64,000 nt of DNA from Saprospiraceae bacterium. GTDB taxonomy: Bacteria; Bacteroidota; Bacteroidia; Chitinophagales; Saprospiraceae. Under the pieces are notes generated by a model that was not told where the DNA came from, did no database searches, and saw only the letters and a list, made by a program, of their open reading frames with translations. Shown here piece after piece: positions 25,921 to 35,151 of the stretch (the first letter of the stretch is position 1; every line of letters begins with the position of its first letter). A program made the translations under genes and the position numbers. Where the stretch lies: NCBI GenBank assembly GCA_020630775.1, contig JAHDIN010000001.1, positions 124,001 to 188,000 of the forward strand, read 5' to 3'.

Positions 25921-26298
25921 ATGAAAAATCTAATCTTAAGTCTAGCTGCAACATTTATTTTCACTTTATCTGCTTTTGCATCTAACAGTCCAGTTGAAGA
26001 AGTGAAAATTTTAAACTCTGAAAACATTGAGGTAATGGTTGATGTAGAATTGTCTGAGATTTTTACTTCAACAATGTTTAACGAAAATGATAATACATTA
26101 GAATTCACTTCTAAGGAAAAAGTAAACTATATCCAAATATTTAATACTAAGGGTGAGTTACAATATCAATTGCCAGTACTTTCTAAAAAAGTAAAAATTG
26201 GAAAAAGTTTGTTTGGAGAGAAAGGCGATTACAAACTTGGATTCTTAGTACAAGGAAAAAAAGAAATAAAGTTCTCTGAAATAAAAATCAGGAACTAA
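25921..26298 (+). CDS. Small secreted protein resembling a free-standing T9SS CTD (paralogue 1 of 3)
   Basis: This 125-residue protein has a signal peptide (MKNLILSLAATFIFTLSAFA) and a body of about 100 residues. Residues 65-125 have the strand pattern of a type A T9SS sorting domain: YIQIFNTKGELQYQLPV, then KKVKIGKSLF, then GDYKLGFLVQGKKEIKFSEIKI, but without the YPNP start. It is clearly related to the two proteins at 30575 and 31043. The mature protein seems to be little more than this domain plus 45 residues. It is not next to the other two and has its own downstream terminator. Confidence 0.7.
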   Translation: MKNLILSLAATFIFTLSAFASNSPVEEVKILNSENIEVMVDVELSEIFTSTMFNENDNTLEFTSKEKVNYIQIFNTKGELQYQLPVLSKKVKIGKSLFGEKGDYKLGFLVQGKKEIKFSEIKIRN

Positions 26299-26366
26299 GA
26301 AACAGCGGGTGTTAAAGTCAATCACGTAGTACTGTAGTGTATGAAGTTTTAAATAAGAAAACTTCT

Positions 26367-26400
26367 AAAGCAGATCGAATGAATTTTCGGTCTGCTTTTC
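26367..26400 (+). terminator. Rho-independent terminator after paralogue 1
   Basis: The stem AAAGCAGATCGAA (26367-26379) pairs with TTCGGTCTGCTTT (26386-26398) apart from one G-U pair, and is followed by T and C residues. Confidence 0.75.
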
Positions 26401-26421
26401 TCTTGTAAACCTGGATTTTGT

Positions 26422-26494
26422 ATTAGAACTTCCTTGTGAGTTTTTAAAGTGCAGTAATCAGTGACCTATATTCGAAAAGTATAATATCGTTCAG
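26422..26494. repeat. Dispersed hairpin element, partial copy
   Basis: It aligns with the left half of the element at 20493-20663. Shared blocks in order are TTAGAACTTC, TTAAAGTGCA, AATCAG, GAC, and ATTCGAAAAG followed by TA-rich sequence. The right arm is missing. It lies between two convergent genes. Confidence 0.55.
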
Positions 26495-26513
26495 GCAAAT
26501 GTATAGTTCTGGT

Positions 26514-28196
26514 TTAATGACTTTGGAAAATACTATTTAATATACTTCTTGTTATGATGTATGTAGGTTTGACACCATCAAGTCCCAATCCTCCTGACGC
26601 TAATGTTGACCCTGTTTCTAAAGGGTTGTCAGAAGCATAATAAGCATAACGAACAGTAATCTCTTTGTCAATAGAATTTCGAATTTTTGACGCTGACTGA
26701 ATAGCTTTTTGGTAATGTGCGCCTTCCATTTCGATACCTATCGCTTCCCAAGAACTCTTAAGGAAGTAACGTAATATATCTTTATTTTGAAGAGAGGTGC
26801 CTAATACCGTGACCATAGGGCCTTCATAAAAATCGATTCCTGAATTTTTCAATATATCCTTATTGAATTGATTGTCAAAAGGGTAGTTGTCAGCACTGCC
26901 TTCAAACACATGTGCATTTGGTAACATGATATCTCCCTTGTCTCCCTCAAGGATTCCCGCCTTGCCCATCACATTTACGGACTTAACTTGAAGTCGTATT
27001 TTTTTATCACCCTTTTCGTATGGTTTCAATAACTCATCCATCAATTCATATGCTTGTTCTCCAAAGGCATAATCCATGACGATAACTACAAAAGGCTTAC
27101 TATGCTTAAGATCAAAATGTTTATTCTTCACATTTTTGATCTTGGTGCTATCATAAATTTGTACGCCAATATTTACGCCTGTCTCATCATAAACAGAATA
27201 CATACCGTTGAGTAACGCATAATCATAGACACGCTTTCTCAATTTTTCATTACTATCTTTAGAAAGTTTTTTGAATAGTTGATCAGCGCTCTTTGCTTTT
27301 AATTGCCCCTTAAGTGCGGGCAAGGCATAGATTGAATTCATCACACTATGCAAGTTAGAGCTGATTATGTGAATGGGCCTTCCTAATAGGTCAAGTTTAT
27401 CCAGCTCTTGCTTGATTCTATGAGCCCAAAAGTTTCCAAAAAAGTGATGACCAATTTTTTCTCTTAATGTTGATGAGAAACTTATCTCTCTGTCATTTTG
27501 ATCAATGAACTCGTCCATACTCATTTTGCCCAACCAATAGACAATATTAAATAGAGAATTAACTTTCTTGGTCGTGTCAAAAAGCTGCGCCACTTCTAAA
27601 GTTTCTTCAAATGTTCGACCTAGCAAAACACTCAAGTAGGAGTAGCCTAATTCTTTATTAAATGATTTGTTAGATTTCTGCTTCTCGATAATTCTTTCAA
27701 GCATCTTCCATTCTCTTCTTTTTCTATTTCGATGATCGAGCGCATTCTTTCTAATCTTCTCTGCCTCTATATACATAAAAGTCAAATGCGTCAAGATATC
27801 ATAAATATCGCTGCGACCCCTAACTACCTCAATATACATGAGCTCTTTATCAATTCTATAGCAATTGCGTCTTCGCTTACTAGGGATGATCGTCGCATAT
27901 TGAGAATCCTCAAATCCTTCTCGACTAATCAATTTCACGTATCTACATTCCTCAATACCCTGAGGCAATCGCTGAAATACATAATGGAATCCATTCAGTT
28001 CTACTTTTTCTGGATCGCTGATGCTTCCATATATTTCAGGATTTAGTTCTAATAGGGATTTAATCATAGACTCACCAGATACACCTAGTGGCTTGTAGGA
28101 TCCTCTTATAAACAAGTGTCTCATGGCTATATATAGCCTTTGAATAGCAGCACGTGAAATTTGTGCTCTAGAAAGCTCGGTTGAATAATTTTGCAT
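26514..28196 (-). CDS. Phosphorylase-like protein of the DUF6909 type
   Basis: The 560-residue protein has a helical N-terminal part and a C-terminal domain like the nucleoside phosphorylase superfamily. The latter shows IGIEMEGAHYQKAI, close to the MEG(A) motif of uridine phosphorylase and MTA nucleosidase, then RYAYYASDNPLETGSTLASGG, and an earlier phosphate-site-like stretch FVVIVMDYAFGEQAYELMDEL. It agrees with what I recall of the DUF6909 family, found mainly in Bacteroidota; the name is from memory. Substrate and reaction are unknown. It is the first gene of a minus-strand pair only if co-transcribed with pcm, which lies 77 bp upstream. Confidence 0.6.
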   Translation of the reverse strand: MQNYSTELSRAQISRAAIQRLYIAMRHLFIRGSYKPLGVSGESMIKSLLELNPEIYGSISDPEKVELNGFHYVFQRLPQGIEECRYVKLISREGFEDSQYATIIPSKRRRNCYRIDKELMYIEVVRGRSDIYDILTHLTFMYIEAEKIRKNALDHRNRKRREWKMLERIIEKQKSNKSFNKELGYSYLSVLLGRTFEETLEVAQLFDTTKKVNSLFNIVYWLGKMSMDEFIDQNDREISFSSTLREKIGHHFFGNFWAHRIKQELDKLDLLGRPIHIISSNLHSVMNSIYALPALKGQLKAKSADQLFKKLSKDSNEKLRKRVYDYALLNGMYSVYDETGVNIGVQIYDSTKIKNVKNKHFDLKHSKPFVVIVMDYAFGEQAYELMDELLKPYEKGDKKIRLQVKSVNVMGKAGILEGDKGDIMLPNAHVFEGSADNYPFDNQFNKDILKNSGIDFYEGPMVTVLGTSLQNKDILRYFLKSSWEAIGIEMEGAHYQKAIQSASKIRNSIDKEITVRYAYYASDNPLETGSTLASGGLGLDGVKPTYIITRSILNSIFQSH

Positions 28197-28273
28197 CAGG
28201 TTTCAATTAATGACTTACCTGTGTAGTGCAAATATTACACCATGTTTTAATATGAAGCTGTATTGTTGCTGAT

Positions 28274-28915
28274 CTAACTTGTACCTTCTAGAAAAGGCAC
28301 AAATCTAAATTCTCCAAATACTTCACGCTTTATCTGATCTTCACTGGTTTTAGTGATCCTAGTCATCGTTTTTGAATCACCTTCACCAAGAGGCAGTACA
28401 AGGTATCCACCAATTTTTAATTGATCGATAAGATCTTGGGGAATGGATGAGGCACCTGCAGTTATTAGTATTTTATCAAAAGGAGCAAACCTGGGAGCGC
28501 CCTTATAACCATCTCCAAAAAGCGTTCTAATAGAACCGTACCCAATTTGGCGAAGTAAATCAGAAGTCTTTAAAAATAATTGACGTTGTCTTTCAATACT
28601 GTACACTCTTTTACATAATAGTGATAGTATACAAGCTTGATAACCCGAACCTGTACCAATTTCTAAAACTTTATCATTTGGATTAAGTTCCAATAATTCA
28701 GTTTGGAAAGCCACTGTGTAGGGTTGAGATATAGTTTGACCTTCGCCAATAGGAAATGCTTGATCTTTATAAGACCATTCTTCAAATGCTTTATCTAAAA
28801 AGAGATGCCTCGGTAATAGATTAATAGCATTCAATACCTTTTTATCAGTAATGCCTTTAGCTTTAACAGTAGCTGTTAATTTTGATCGGAGACCTTTATG
28901 TTTGTAAGAATCCAT
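28274..28915 (-). CDS. pcm: Protein-L-isoaspartate O-methyltransferase
   Basis: This 213-residue SAM-dependent methyltransferase repairs isoaspartyl residues in damaged proteins. It has the PCMT start RHLFLDKAFEEWSYKDQAFPIGEGQTISQPYTVA, the SAM site VLEIGTGSGYQACILS and a following acidic strand, and ends with the typical LPLGEGDSKTMTRI. Length fits the family (about 210). It is upstream of the DUF6909-type gene on the same strand and transcribed away from the phosphohexomutase gene. Confidence 0.92.
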   Translation of the reverse strand: MDSYKHKGLRSKLTATVKAKGITDKKVLNAINLLPRHLFLDKAFEEWSYKDQAFPIGEGQTISQPYTVAFQTELLELNPNDKVLEIGTGSGYQACILSLLCKRVYSIERQRQLFLKTSDLLRQIGYGSIRTLFGDGYKGAPRFAPFDKILITAGASSIPQDLIDQLKIGGYLVLPLGEGDSKTMTRITKTSEDQIKREVFGEFRFVPFLEGTS

Positions 28916-28980
28916 GAAAGAACAAACATATTAAACAATTTTTTAATATGAAAATCATTTTTCATTAAAGCCAACATATT

Positions 28981-28988
28981 TAAATTTG
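28981..28988 (+). promoter_or_regulatory. Candidate -7 element for the phosphohexomutase gene
   Basis: TAAATTTG matches the Bacteroidota consensus TAnnTTTG exactly and lies 15-22 bp before the ATG at 29003. A T-rich stretch (28957-28962) is at the expected -33 distance. Confidence 0.4.
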
Positions 28989-29002
28989 TAAAAAAATATA
29001 CC

Positions 29003-30412
29003 ATGACAGCTTCAAAAATAAAATTTGGTACCGACGGTTGGAGAGCTATTATTGCTAAAGACTACACGCTCGAAAATGTGCAACGTGTGGCAGAAGCTAC
29101 TGCAAAGTGGATGCACCAGAAAGGATTTAAGAAGGCAGTCATTGGTTTTGACTGTAGATTTGGTGGACCTATGTTTAGCGAAATGTCCATGAGGGTTTTA
29201 TGCTCCTATGGCATCAAGGTATTCTATGATAAGAATTTTGCGTCTACGCCAATGGTCTCTTTAGGTGTTGTCAAATATGAGGCAGATATGGGTGTCGTCA
29301 TTACAGCTAGTCATAATCCACCAGATTATAATGGCTTTAAATTAAAGTCTGCTTATGGCGGTCCTACCATTCCATCTGATATTGCTGATGTTGAATCTTA
29401 TATTGAAGATAAATTTGATAGAGATTTAAAATCCGTTGAAGCTTATGAATCAGATGGCTTAATTGAATATGTTAACCTAGAAGATTTATATATAAATCAC
29501 GTTGAAGCCAACTTTGATCTAGAATTAATTAGAAACTCAGATGTTGTTTTAGCATATGATGCTATGTATGGTGCTGGCCAAAATGTTATAAGAAGATTAT
29601 TTCCTAAGGCCCATCTATTGCATTGTGATTATAATCCATCATTTAGAGGACAAGCTCCAGAGCCTATTCATAGAAATCTTTCAGAGCTTTCACAGTTGAT
29701 CAAAGAAAACGATCAAATAACCTTAGGCCTAGCCAATGATGGTGATGCAGATAGGATTGGACTATACAATGGGAAAGGTGAATTTGTAGATTCTCATCAT
29801 ATATTATTGCTTTTGCTTTATTATATGAAAGAGTATAAGAAGTCAGATGGGAAAGTGATTATTACTTTTTCTGTTACGAGCAAAATGAAACAGTTGGCGA
29901 AGCTCTATAATCTTGACATTGAGGTTACTAAAATAGGCTTTAAGTATATCGCAGAGATTATGACCAATGAAGATGTCCTTGTGGGTGGCGAAGAGTCAGG
30001 AGGATTAGCGGTAAAAGGTCACATCAAAGAAAGAGATGGAATATGGATTGGATTAGTGATCATGGAATTTATGGCACAAACAGGAAAGTCATTAGAAGAT
30101 TTGATCAATGATATCTATGAAAAGGTTGGCTCATTTAAGTTCGACAGAGATGATTTACATATTGAAGAATCTAAAAAATGGGCGATTATGGATAAGTGTA
30201 AGAGTGGTGCCATCACAAAGATAGGTGACCGACCAGTGATCCAGACAGAAGATATTGATGGGTATAAATTTTATTTATCTGAAGATGAATGGTTAATGGT
30301 CCGTCCTTCCGGTACAGAGCCTGTTTTGCGTGTTTATGCGCATGCTAAAGATTATGAAGCAGTCAAGAATTTGCTTATTAGCGGACATTCTGAGCTCCAA
30401 AAAGATATTTAG
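29003..30412 (+). CDS. Phosphohexomutase (phosphoglucomutase / phosphomannomutase family)
   Basis: This 469-residue enzyme interconverts sugar 1- and 6-phosphates. All four family motifs are present: the phosphoserine loop VITASHNPPDYNG with S103, the metal loop NDGDADRIGLY, the sugar loop GGEESGGLAVKG, and the phosphate-binding RPSGTEPVLRVYAHA. Length is typical (about 460-470). Whether glucose or mannose 1-phosphate is preferred is not decided by sequence. It stands alone on the plus strand with its own promoter match. Confidence 0.93.
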   Translation: MTASKIKFGTDGWRAIIAKDYTLENVQRVAEATAKWMHQKGFKKAVIGFDCRFGGPMFSEMSMRVLCSYGIKVFYDKNFASTPMVSLGVVKYEADMGVVITASHNPPDYNGFKLKSAYGGPTIPSDIADVESYIEDKFDRDLKSVEAYESDGLIEYVNLEDLYINHVEANFDLELIRNSDVVLAYDAMYGAGQNVIRRLFPKAHLLHCDYNPSFRGQAPEPIHRNLSELSQLIKENDQITLGLANDGDADRIGLYNGKGEFVDSHHILLLLLYYMKEYKKSDGKVIITFSVTSKMKQLAKLYNLDIEVTKIGFKYIAEIMTNEDVLVGGEESGGLAVKGHIKERDGIWIGLVIMEFMAQTGKSLEDLINDIYEKVGSFKFDRDDLHIEESKKWAIMDKCKSGAITKIGDRPVIQTEDIDGYKFYLSEDEWLMVRPSGTEPVLRVYAHAKDYEAVKNLLISGHSELQKDI

Positions 30413-30544
30413 TATTCAATAACCTGCATTCTAATGTCGTCTATTTGGCACGAAAAGATTGAATTTTGTGCTTTGTAGTGCATAGGTACATAAGCATGTA
30501 GTCAACGTAGGGGATAGCCCCTTTACTGAGGCTTATTTCAGACT

Positions 30545-30552
30545 TACTTTTG
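30545..30552 (+). promoter_or_regulatory. Candidate -7 element for paralogue 2
   Basis: TACTTTTG fits TAnnTTTG exactly, 23-30 bp before the ATG at 30575. A TTTA lies about 19 bp further upstream near the -33 position. The assignment is by consensus only. Confidence 0.45.
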
Positions 30553-30574
30553 AATTGTAATTAAAGTTATAGTC

Positions 30575-30949
30575 ATGAAATCAATAATCTTAATTCTTAC
30601 AGCTTCAGTTCTTTTTTCTACTGCTTCTTTAGCAAGTACATCTCCAGAATCTGAATTAGCCATTATCTCTACTGCTAAAGTAGAAATGTCAGTTGTAAAT
30701 GTTGCTCAGAAAGATTTCTTCCAAGTTGCAAAGTATAACTCAACAATGGATGCTTTAGATTTCGTGACTAAGGATTACATCAACTACATCCAAATTTTCA
30801 ATAACAAAGGCGAATTACAGTACCAATTGCCAGTAATGTCAAACAAATTGAAAATTTCAAGAAAGATGTTTAAAAATGGTGCTTACAAAATTGGATTCAT
30901 CACAAACAACAATAAAACGATTCAGTTTACTAATCTTCAGGTTAACTAA
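30575..30949 (+). CDS. Small secreted protein resembling a free-standing T9SS CTD (paralogue 2 of 3)
   Basis: This 124-residue protein has a signal peptide (KSIILILTASVLFSTASLA). The body keeps the same block as the proteins at 25921 and 31043: TKDYINYIQIFNNKGELQYQ, then MSNKLKISRKMF, then GAYKIGFITNNNKTIQFTNL. The repeated pattern of one domain and no catalytic residues suggests a binding or structural role at the cell surface. It is followed by its own terminator and then, 94 bp later, by paralogue 3. Confidence 0.7.
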   Translation: MKSIILILTASVLFSTASLASTSPESELAIISTAKVEMSVVNVAQKDFFQVAKYNSTMDALDFVTKDYINYIQIFNNKGELQYQLPVMSNKLKISRKMFKNGAYKIGFITNNNKTIQFTNLQVN

Positions 30950-30970
30950 TCAAAAATAATTTGATTCGAG

Positions 30971-31006
30971 AGGCTGACTTATACTAATAGGTCAGCCTTT
31001 CTTTTT
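30971..31006 (+). terminator. Terminator-like hairpin between paralogues 2 and 3
   Basis: The 8-bp stem AGGCTGAC (30971-30978) and GTCAGCCT (30991-30998) has a 12-base loop and is followed by TTCTTTTT. Confidence 0.7.
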
Positions 31007-31042
31007 AAATATATTTTTCATAACTCTTCCCGAAAACTAGCC

Positions 31043-31414
31043 ATGAATTATCAACTTTCACTTTCAATCATTTTACTTTTCTTTTCCAGTACTTTATTAG
31101 CTAACAATCCTGAAGAAGGTTTAAGCTTAATTTCTGCTGATGGTGTAGAAGTTAATTTAATAGAAGAAGAACAACAGGATTTCTTTAGGTTAGCAGAATT
31201 TAATAGTCAGACTAAATCTCTCAATTTTGTGACTAAAGATTATGTCACCTTCGTTCAAATTTATGATGAAGAGGGCTTATTAAAGTTTCAAATACCTGTG
31301 ATGTCAAATAAGCTTAGGATTAATCCTTCTGTTTTAGAATCAGGAGATTATAAGTTAGCTTTTGTTACAAAAAACAACACAGCGATTCAATACACCAATT
31401 TAAGTATCAATTGA
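31043..31414 (+). CDS. Small secreted protein resembling a free-standing T9SS CTD (paralogue 3 of 3)
   Basis: This 123-residue protein has a signal peptide (NYQLSLSIILLFFSSTLLA). The conserved block is TKDYVTFVQIYDEEGLLKFQ, then MSNKLRINPSVL, then GDYKLAFVTKNNTAIQYTNL. It is the second of two tandem copies and is more diverged in its N-terminal half than paralogue 2. It overlaps the convergent DUF3137 gene by 8 bp at the stop codons. Confidence 0.7.
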   Translation: MNYQLSLSIILLFFSSTLLANNPEEGLSLISADGVEVNLIEEEQQDFFRLAEFNSQTKSLNFVTKDYVTFVQIYDEEGLLKFQIPVMSNKLRINPSVLESGDYKLAFVTKNNTAIQYTNLSIN

Positions 31415-32321
31415 CCTCTTCTAAGAAGTCAATGATATCTGCAAAGAATTCACAATCTTGCCAAATTGTATAGACAACCTCCTTATCTTTTGCAGACCTC
31501 TTAAAGTCTAATTCAAAAAAATTAACCTCTTCATTGATGGCTAGGTAAACTTTGCTACCCGATATTTTCAAAACAAAAGGGTGTGCATGTTTATACTTAA
31601 AATCGATTAGGCATTGCATAAATTTTGGGGATAGAATATGTGATGTTCTATCATAATCGGAGTAGGAAAGGTGAAATAGATGATCAAACGCTTCATTTAA
31701 TGTATCAAAATCACCGGAAGGAATACTTTTTGAATAAGAATATTGAAAATCTTTGGTGTGTATTATAATTGAAGTCTCTGTATCATGTGGAATGTCTGCA
31801 GTGAAGAAAAGACCTTTAAAAATCTCATCCTGGATCACGATATCTCCATCTGAATCTTTTACCTCATAATTGGCTTCTAGCTCCGAACATTTAAAAAGAA
31901 CAGCATTTTTCTCACCAACGATCAGATCTTCTCCTGAGTAAGAATTTGTCCTTTTGAAAAGTTTACTGTTTCTAAAATCTGCACCTTTTACATGATTAAA
32001 AGGCTTCATCTTAGTTTGGATACCAAGGTTTCCAAATACGATTTGGGTTAAATCACTTTTATACTTTTTAAAGTATTGTCTCTTGTAAAATCCCGAACCG
32101 AAAAAAGCTAATAAACCTATAGGTATAAGAAAGGCCAGAATGCCAGGTTCTTTAGCTAAAAAAAAGAAAGCCACGACTAAAGCTAGAACTCCAAAAAGTG
32201 TGGCTAGGATTATTCTTAAATTCTTAGTTTTCTGAGCGGCTCGTTGTCTTGTATTTTCGAATATGTCTAGTGCTGGATAAATCTGTTCGTAAACAGTTTC
32301 ATATTGACGTTGACGCTCCAA
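31407..32321 (-). CDS. DUF3137-type membrane protein
   Basis: This 304-residue protein has two close transmembrane segments near residues 34-75 (IILATLFGVLALVVAFFFLA and IPIGLLAFFGSGFY) and a soluble C-terminal part of about 220 residues. The N-terminal helix and the FKGLFFTADIP stretch agree with the DUF3137 family as I recall it. Function is unknown. It is the downstream neighbour of guaB, with 3 bp between the two, so both may be on one transcript. The family call rests on layout and memory. Confidence 0.6.
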   Translation of the reverse strand: MERQRQYETVYEQIYPALDIFENTRQRAAQKTKNLRIILATLFGVLALVVAFFFLAKEPGILAFLIPIGLLAFFGSGFYKRQYFKKYKSDLTQIVFGNLGIQTKMKPFNHVKGADFRNSKLFKRTNSYSGEDLIVGEKNAVLFKCSELEANYEVKDSDGDIVIQDEIFKGLFFTADIPHDTETSIIIHTKDFQYSYSKSIPSGDFDTLNEAFDHLFHLSYSDYDRTSHILSPKFMQCLIDFKYKHAHPFVLKISGSKVYLAINEEVNFFELDFKRSAKDKEVVYTIWQDCEFFADIIDFLEEVN

Positions 32322-32324
32322 AAT

Positions 32325-33800
32325 TTACCTTGTATAATTTGGTGCTTCTTTCGTAATTGTAATATGATGTGGGTGTGATTCCAATACTCCTGCATTAGTA
32401 ATACGTACTAATTCAGCATGTTTTAAAGCACTGATATCTTTAGCACCTACATATCCCATTCCAGCACGCAAACCGCCAATGTATTGAACCATCACTTCTC
32501 CAACAGTCCCTTTATAAGGCACTCTTCCTTCAATACCTTCAGGTACTAGTTTTTTTACATCGTCCTCTACATCTTGAAAGTATCTGTCTTTCGATCCCTT
32601 TTGCATGGCACCCAGCGATCCCATTCCTCTATAAACTTTAAATTTTCTTCCTTGAAAAAGGATAGTTTCTCCAGGTGCTTCTTCAGTACCTGCGAATAAT
32701 GAACCAGCCATTATACAATCAGCACCACCAACTATAGCTTTTGCAATATCACCTGTGTATCTGATACCCCCATCTCCTATGATTGGAATCCCAGTCCCTT
32801 CTAATCCTTTGGCAGCTCTCATAATAGCGGTAAGTTGAGGGACACCAACGCCTGCAACTATTCTAGTTGTACATATACTTCCTGGTCCGACACCTACTTT
32901 AACCGCGTCAACTCCAGCATCCGCAAGTGCTTTTGCCGCTTCTCCAGTGGCGACATTACCACCAATGATCTGTAAGTGAGGAAAATGACCTTTAATAGTT
33001 TTCACCATCTCCAGCACGCCGGCAGAATGGCCATGAGCTGTATCTACTGCGACAACATCAACATCTACATTTACTAGGGCTTCAACGCGTTCCATAGTAT
33101 CTGAAGTAACTCCTACGGCGCCTCCTACAATCAATCTTCCCATACTATCCTTAGCAGAATTAGGATAGTCCTTCACTTTCATGATATCCTTATAGGTGAT
33201 TAATCCTACAAGTTTATTTTGATCGTCAACTACTGGTAGTTTCTCGATTTTATATCTCTGTAATATATCTTGGGCTTCAGTTAAATTGGTTCCTTGAGGA
33301 GCGGTAACAAGATTTTCTGAAGTCATTAGTGATTTAATAGACTTATTTCTATCGGTTTCAAACCTCAAATCTCTGTTTGTAAGAATGCCAATAAGATGAT
33401 TTTCATTATCAACAACGGGAATTCCTCCAATTTTATAAGACTTCATCAATTGTAAAGCATCGCTCACAATAGAATCGACTTTTAAGGTCACAGGATCGAT
33501 AATCATTCCGCTTTCGGACCTCTTGACTTTTCTGACTTGATCCGCTTGGGCTTCAATACTCATATTTTTATGAATGATTCCAATGCCTCCAGATCTGGCC
33601 AGAGCAATAGCTAAAGCGTATTCTGTGACTGTATCCATTGCTGCAGATACTATCGGAATATTAATATGAAGATCTCTAGTAACTCTAGATTTTACACTTA
33701 CATCTTTCGGAAGTACCTGCGAATAAGCAGGAACCATTAAGACATCGTCGAAAGTAAGCGCTTCGGAAATTCTTGGGCGAGGAGTATTATTCGATTCCAT
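32325..33800 (-). CDS. guaB: IMP dehydrogenase
   Basis: The 491-residue enzyme oxidises IMP to XMP with NAD, the committed step to GMP. The catalytic loop is [11 protein letters not shown]. The two CBS domains lie near residues 95-205 (the second with [13 protein letters not shown]). The start [16 protein letters not shown] and the end region [13 protein letters not shown] are typical. I use the ATG at 33798-33800 (protein starts [19 protein letters not shown]). A longer frame goes back to 34016, adding 72 residues without homology and overlapping tadA. It is divergent from tadA, with a 78-bp shared promoter region. Confidence 0.95.
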   Translation of the reverse strand: MESNNTPRPRISEALTFDDVLMVPAYSQVLPKDVSVKSRVTRDLHINIPIVSAAMDTVTEYALAIALARSGGIGIIHKNMSIEAQADQVRKVKRSESGMIIDPVTLKVDSIVSDALQLMKSYKIGGIPVVDNENHLIGILTNRDLRFETDRNKSIKSLMTSENLVTAPQGTNLTEAQDILQRYKIEKLPVVDDQNKLVGLITYKDIMKVKDYPNSAKDSMGRLIVGGAVGVTSDTMERVEALVNVDVDVVAVDTAHGHSAGVLEMVKTIKGHFPHLQIIGGNVATGEAAKALADAGVDAVKVGVGPGSICTTRIVAGVGVPQLTAIMRAAKGLEGTGIPIIGDGGIRYTGDIAKAIVGGADCIMAGSLFAGTEEAPGETILFQGRKFKVYRGMGSLGAMQKGSKDRYFQDVEDDVKKLVPEGIEGRVPYKGTVGEVMVQYIGGLRAGMGYVGAKDISALKHAELVRITNAGVLESHPHHITITKEAPNYTR

Positions 33801-33878
33801 GCGTAAAATTATGATATTTTTTTTTGGGCTACAAAATTTTTGATTCACCTTTGAGATGTATAATACTAACCTTACTCC

Positions 33879-34322
33879 ATGATAGAAGTTTATACTGATG
33901 AATACTTCATGCGAAAAGCATACGATGAAGCTCAGTTGGCATTCGATAATGGCGAAGTACCAGTAGGTGCTTTGATTACCTGTAATAATAAGATTATTGC
34001 TAAAGCCCACAATCAAACAGAAGTACTAAATGATGTGACAGCTCATGCTGAAATTTTAGCTATTACAGCCGCATCAAATTATTTAGGTTCTAAAATTCTT
34101 AATGAATGTGAAATGTTTGTCACCTTAGAACCTTGCCTTATGTGTGCTGGCGCAATCAAGTGGGCCAGGATTGGTCGATTGGTTTATGCTGCTTCAGATG
34201 ATAAATCAGGTTTTATGAGGTATGGCAAAGAAGTATTGCATGCAGATACAAAGTTAGAATTTGGTGTTATGCATGATGAGTGCAGTAAAATTATCACTGA
34301 TTTCTTTAAGGTTTTGAGATAG
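33879..34322 (+). CDS. tadA: tRNA-specific adenosine deaminase
   Basis: This 147-residue deaminase makes inosine at the wobble position (A34) of tRNA-Arg. The zinc-site residues are H56 and E58 (TAHAEIL) and C86 and C89 ([11 protein letters not shown]). The protein has the usual [23 protein letters not shown] start. It is a single gene, divergent from guaB. The start at 33879 fits the family and leaves the intergenic space free for promoters. Confidence 0.94.
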   Translation: MIEVYTDEYFMRKAYDEAQLAFDNGEVPVGALITCNNKIIAKAHNQTEVLNDVTAHAEILAITAASNYLGSKILNECEMFVTLEPCLMCAGAIKWARIGRLVYAASDDKSGFMRYGKEVLHADTKLEFGVMHDECSKIITDFFKVLR

Positions 34323-34434
34323 CCTCTAGCACCTCTTAATTTATCGTTAACGCGATGGTTAAAATGTCTTAAATACGTGATTTGAAATTAACCATCCTTT
34401 ATTTTAATAGTCTAATGAACTAAATCCTATCATA

Positions 34435-34974
34435 ATGAAAAGTCTATTATATTTCTTAATTAGCTCAAGTCTACTACTAACATCTTGCAGCAAAAAACTT
34501 ACTTATTTTTCTGATCGTCTTCAAAATGAAAATAACTGGTCAGAAGCAGAGCTAAAACGGATTCAGTTTTATGTGTCCCAAGACATTGTTCTTTATAAAA
34601 GCACTTCTTCAGGAGGATCGAAAATTGAAGATGGCCAAATTCAAATCAAGGATAATAGTAACGTCAAGCAGGTGGTAATTAAGAAAGGAACACCAGGTAT
34701 TCTAGTTTTTTCGCCTAAAGACGATCGTTTCGCTGTAAGTTTTGATGATGACTCTGATAAGTATTTAATGTTTGGCCCAAGTGATAGAAATAATGGTAGA
34801 TATACCTTATTAGCTAAAAACTGGAATAGACGAAGTGGTATTATACGTTATGGTGGACAAGAATATAGAACCAATTCAGAAAGTGCCTATGCCGCTTTGA
34901 TGGTAGATATTAAAAGGGCTTCAGATGCTAATTACAAAAAAGAAACAGCTGGTGGACGTAAAGTGAGGAGATAA
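34435..34974 (+). CDS. Lipoprotein of unknown function
   Basis: This 179-residue protein has a lipoprotein signal (LYFLISSSLLLTSCSKK, Cys at residue 17). The mature part shows a beta-strand-like start (LKRIQFYVSQDIVLYKS) and an end rich in Arg and Lys (AGGRKVRR). No known family is recognised. It stands alone with 112 bp of leader and 177 bp of AT-rich gap after it. Confidence 0.7.
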   Translation: MKSLLYFLISSSLLLTSCSKKLTYFSDRLQNENNWSEAELKRIQFYVSQDIVLYKSTSSGGSKIEDGQIQIKDNSNVKQVVIKKGTPGILVFSPKDDRFAVSFDDDSDKYLMFGPSDRNNGRYTLLAKNWNRRSGIIRYGGQEYRTNSESAYAALMVDIKRASDANYKKETAGGRKVRR

Positions 34975-35151
34975 TAGATTAAGATCCAAGTTTCATGTTT
35001 ATCCTTAACAATATCAAGTAATTTTTGGCTCCATATTAATAGCCTTATAAACTTTATATACATTAAGGCCTAAGTATTGCAATTAGATGCGCTATTCATT
35101 GTAATTTCATCTATAACTTAACTCATTTGTTCATTCTTGAAATTCTAATTT

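Noticed and set aside
30448-30471. Terminator after the phosphohexomutase gene (GCACGAAAA with TTTTGTGC)
   Set aside because: The stem is short and A-T rich and there is no U-tract. It was left out as unsupported.
33801-34016. 72-residue upstream extension of guaB
   Set aside because: It has no homology, overlaps tadA and removes the shared promoter region. ATG at 33800 gives a normal-length enzyme.
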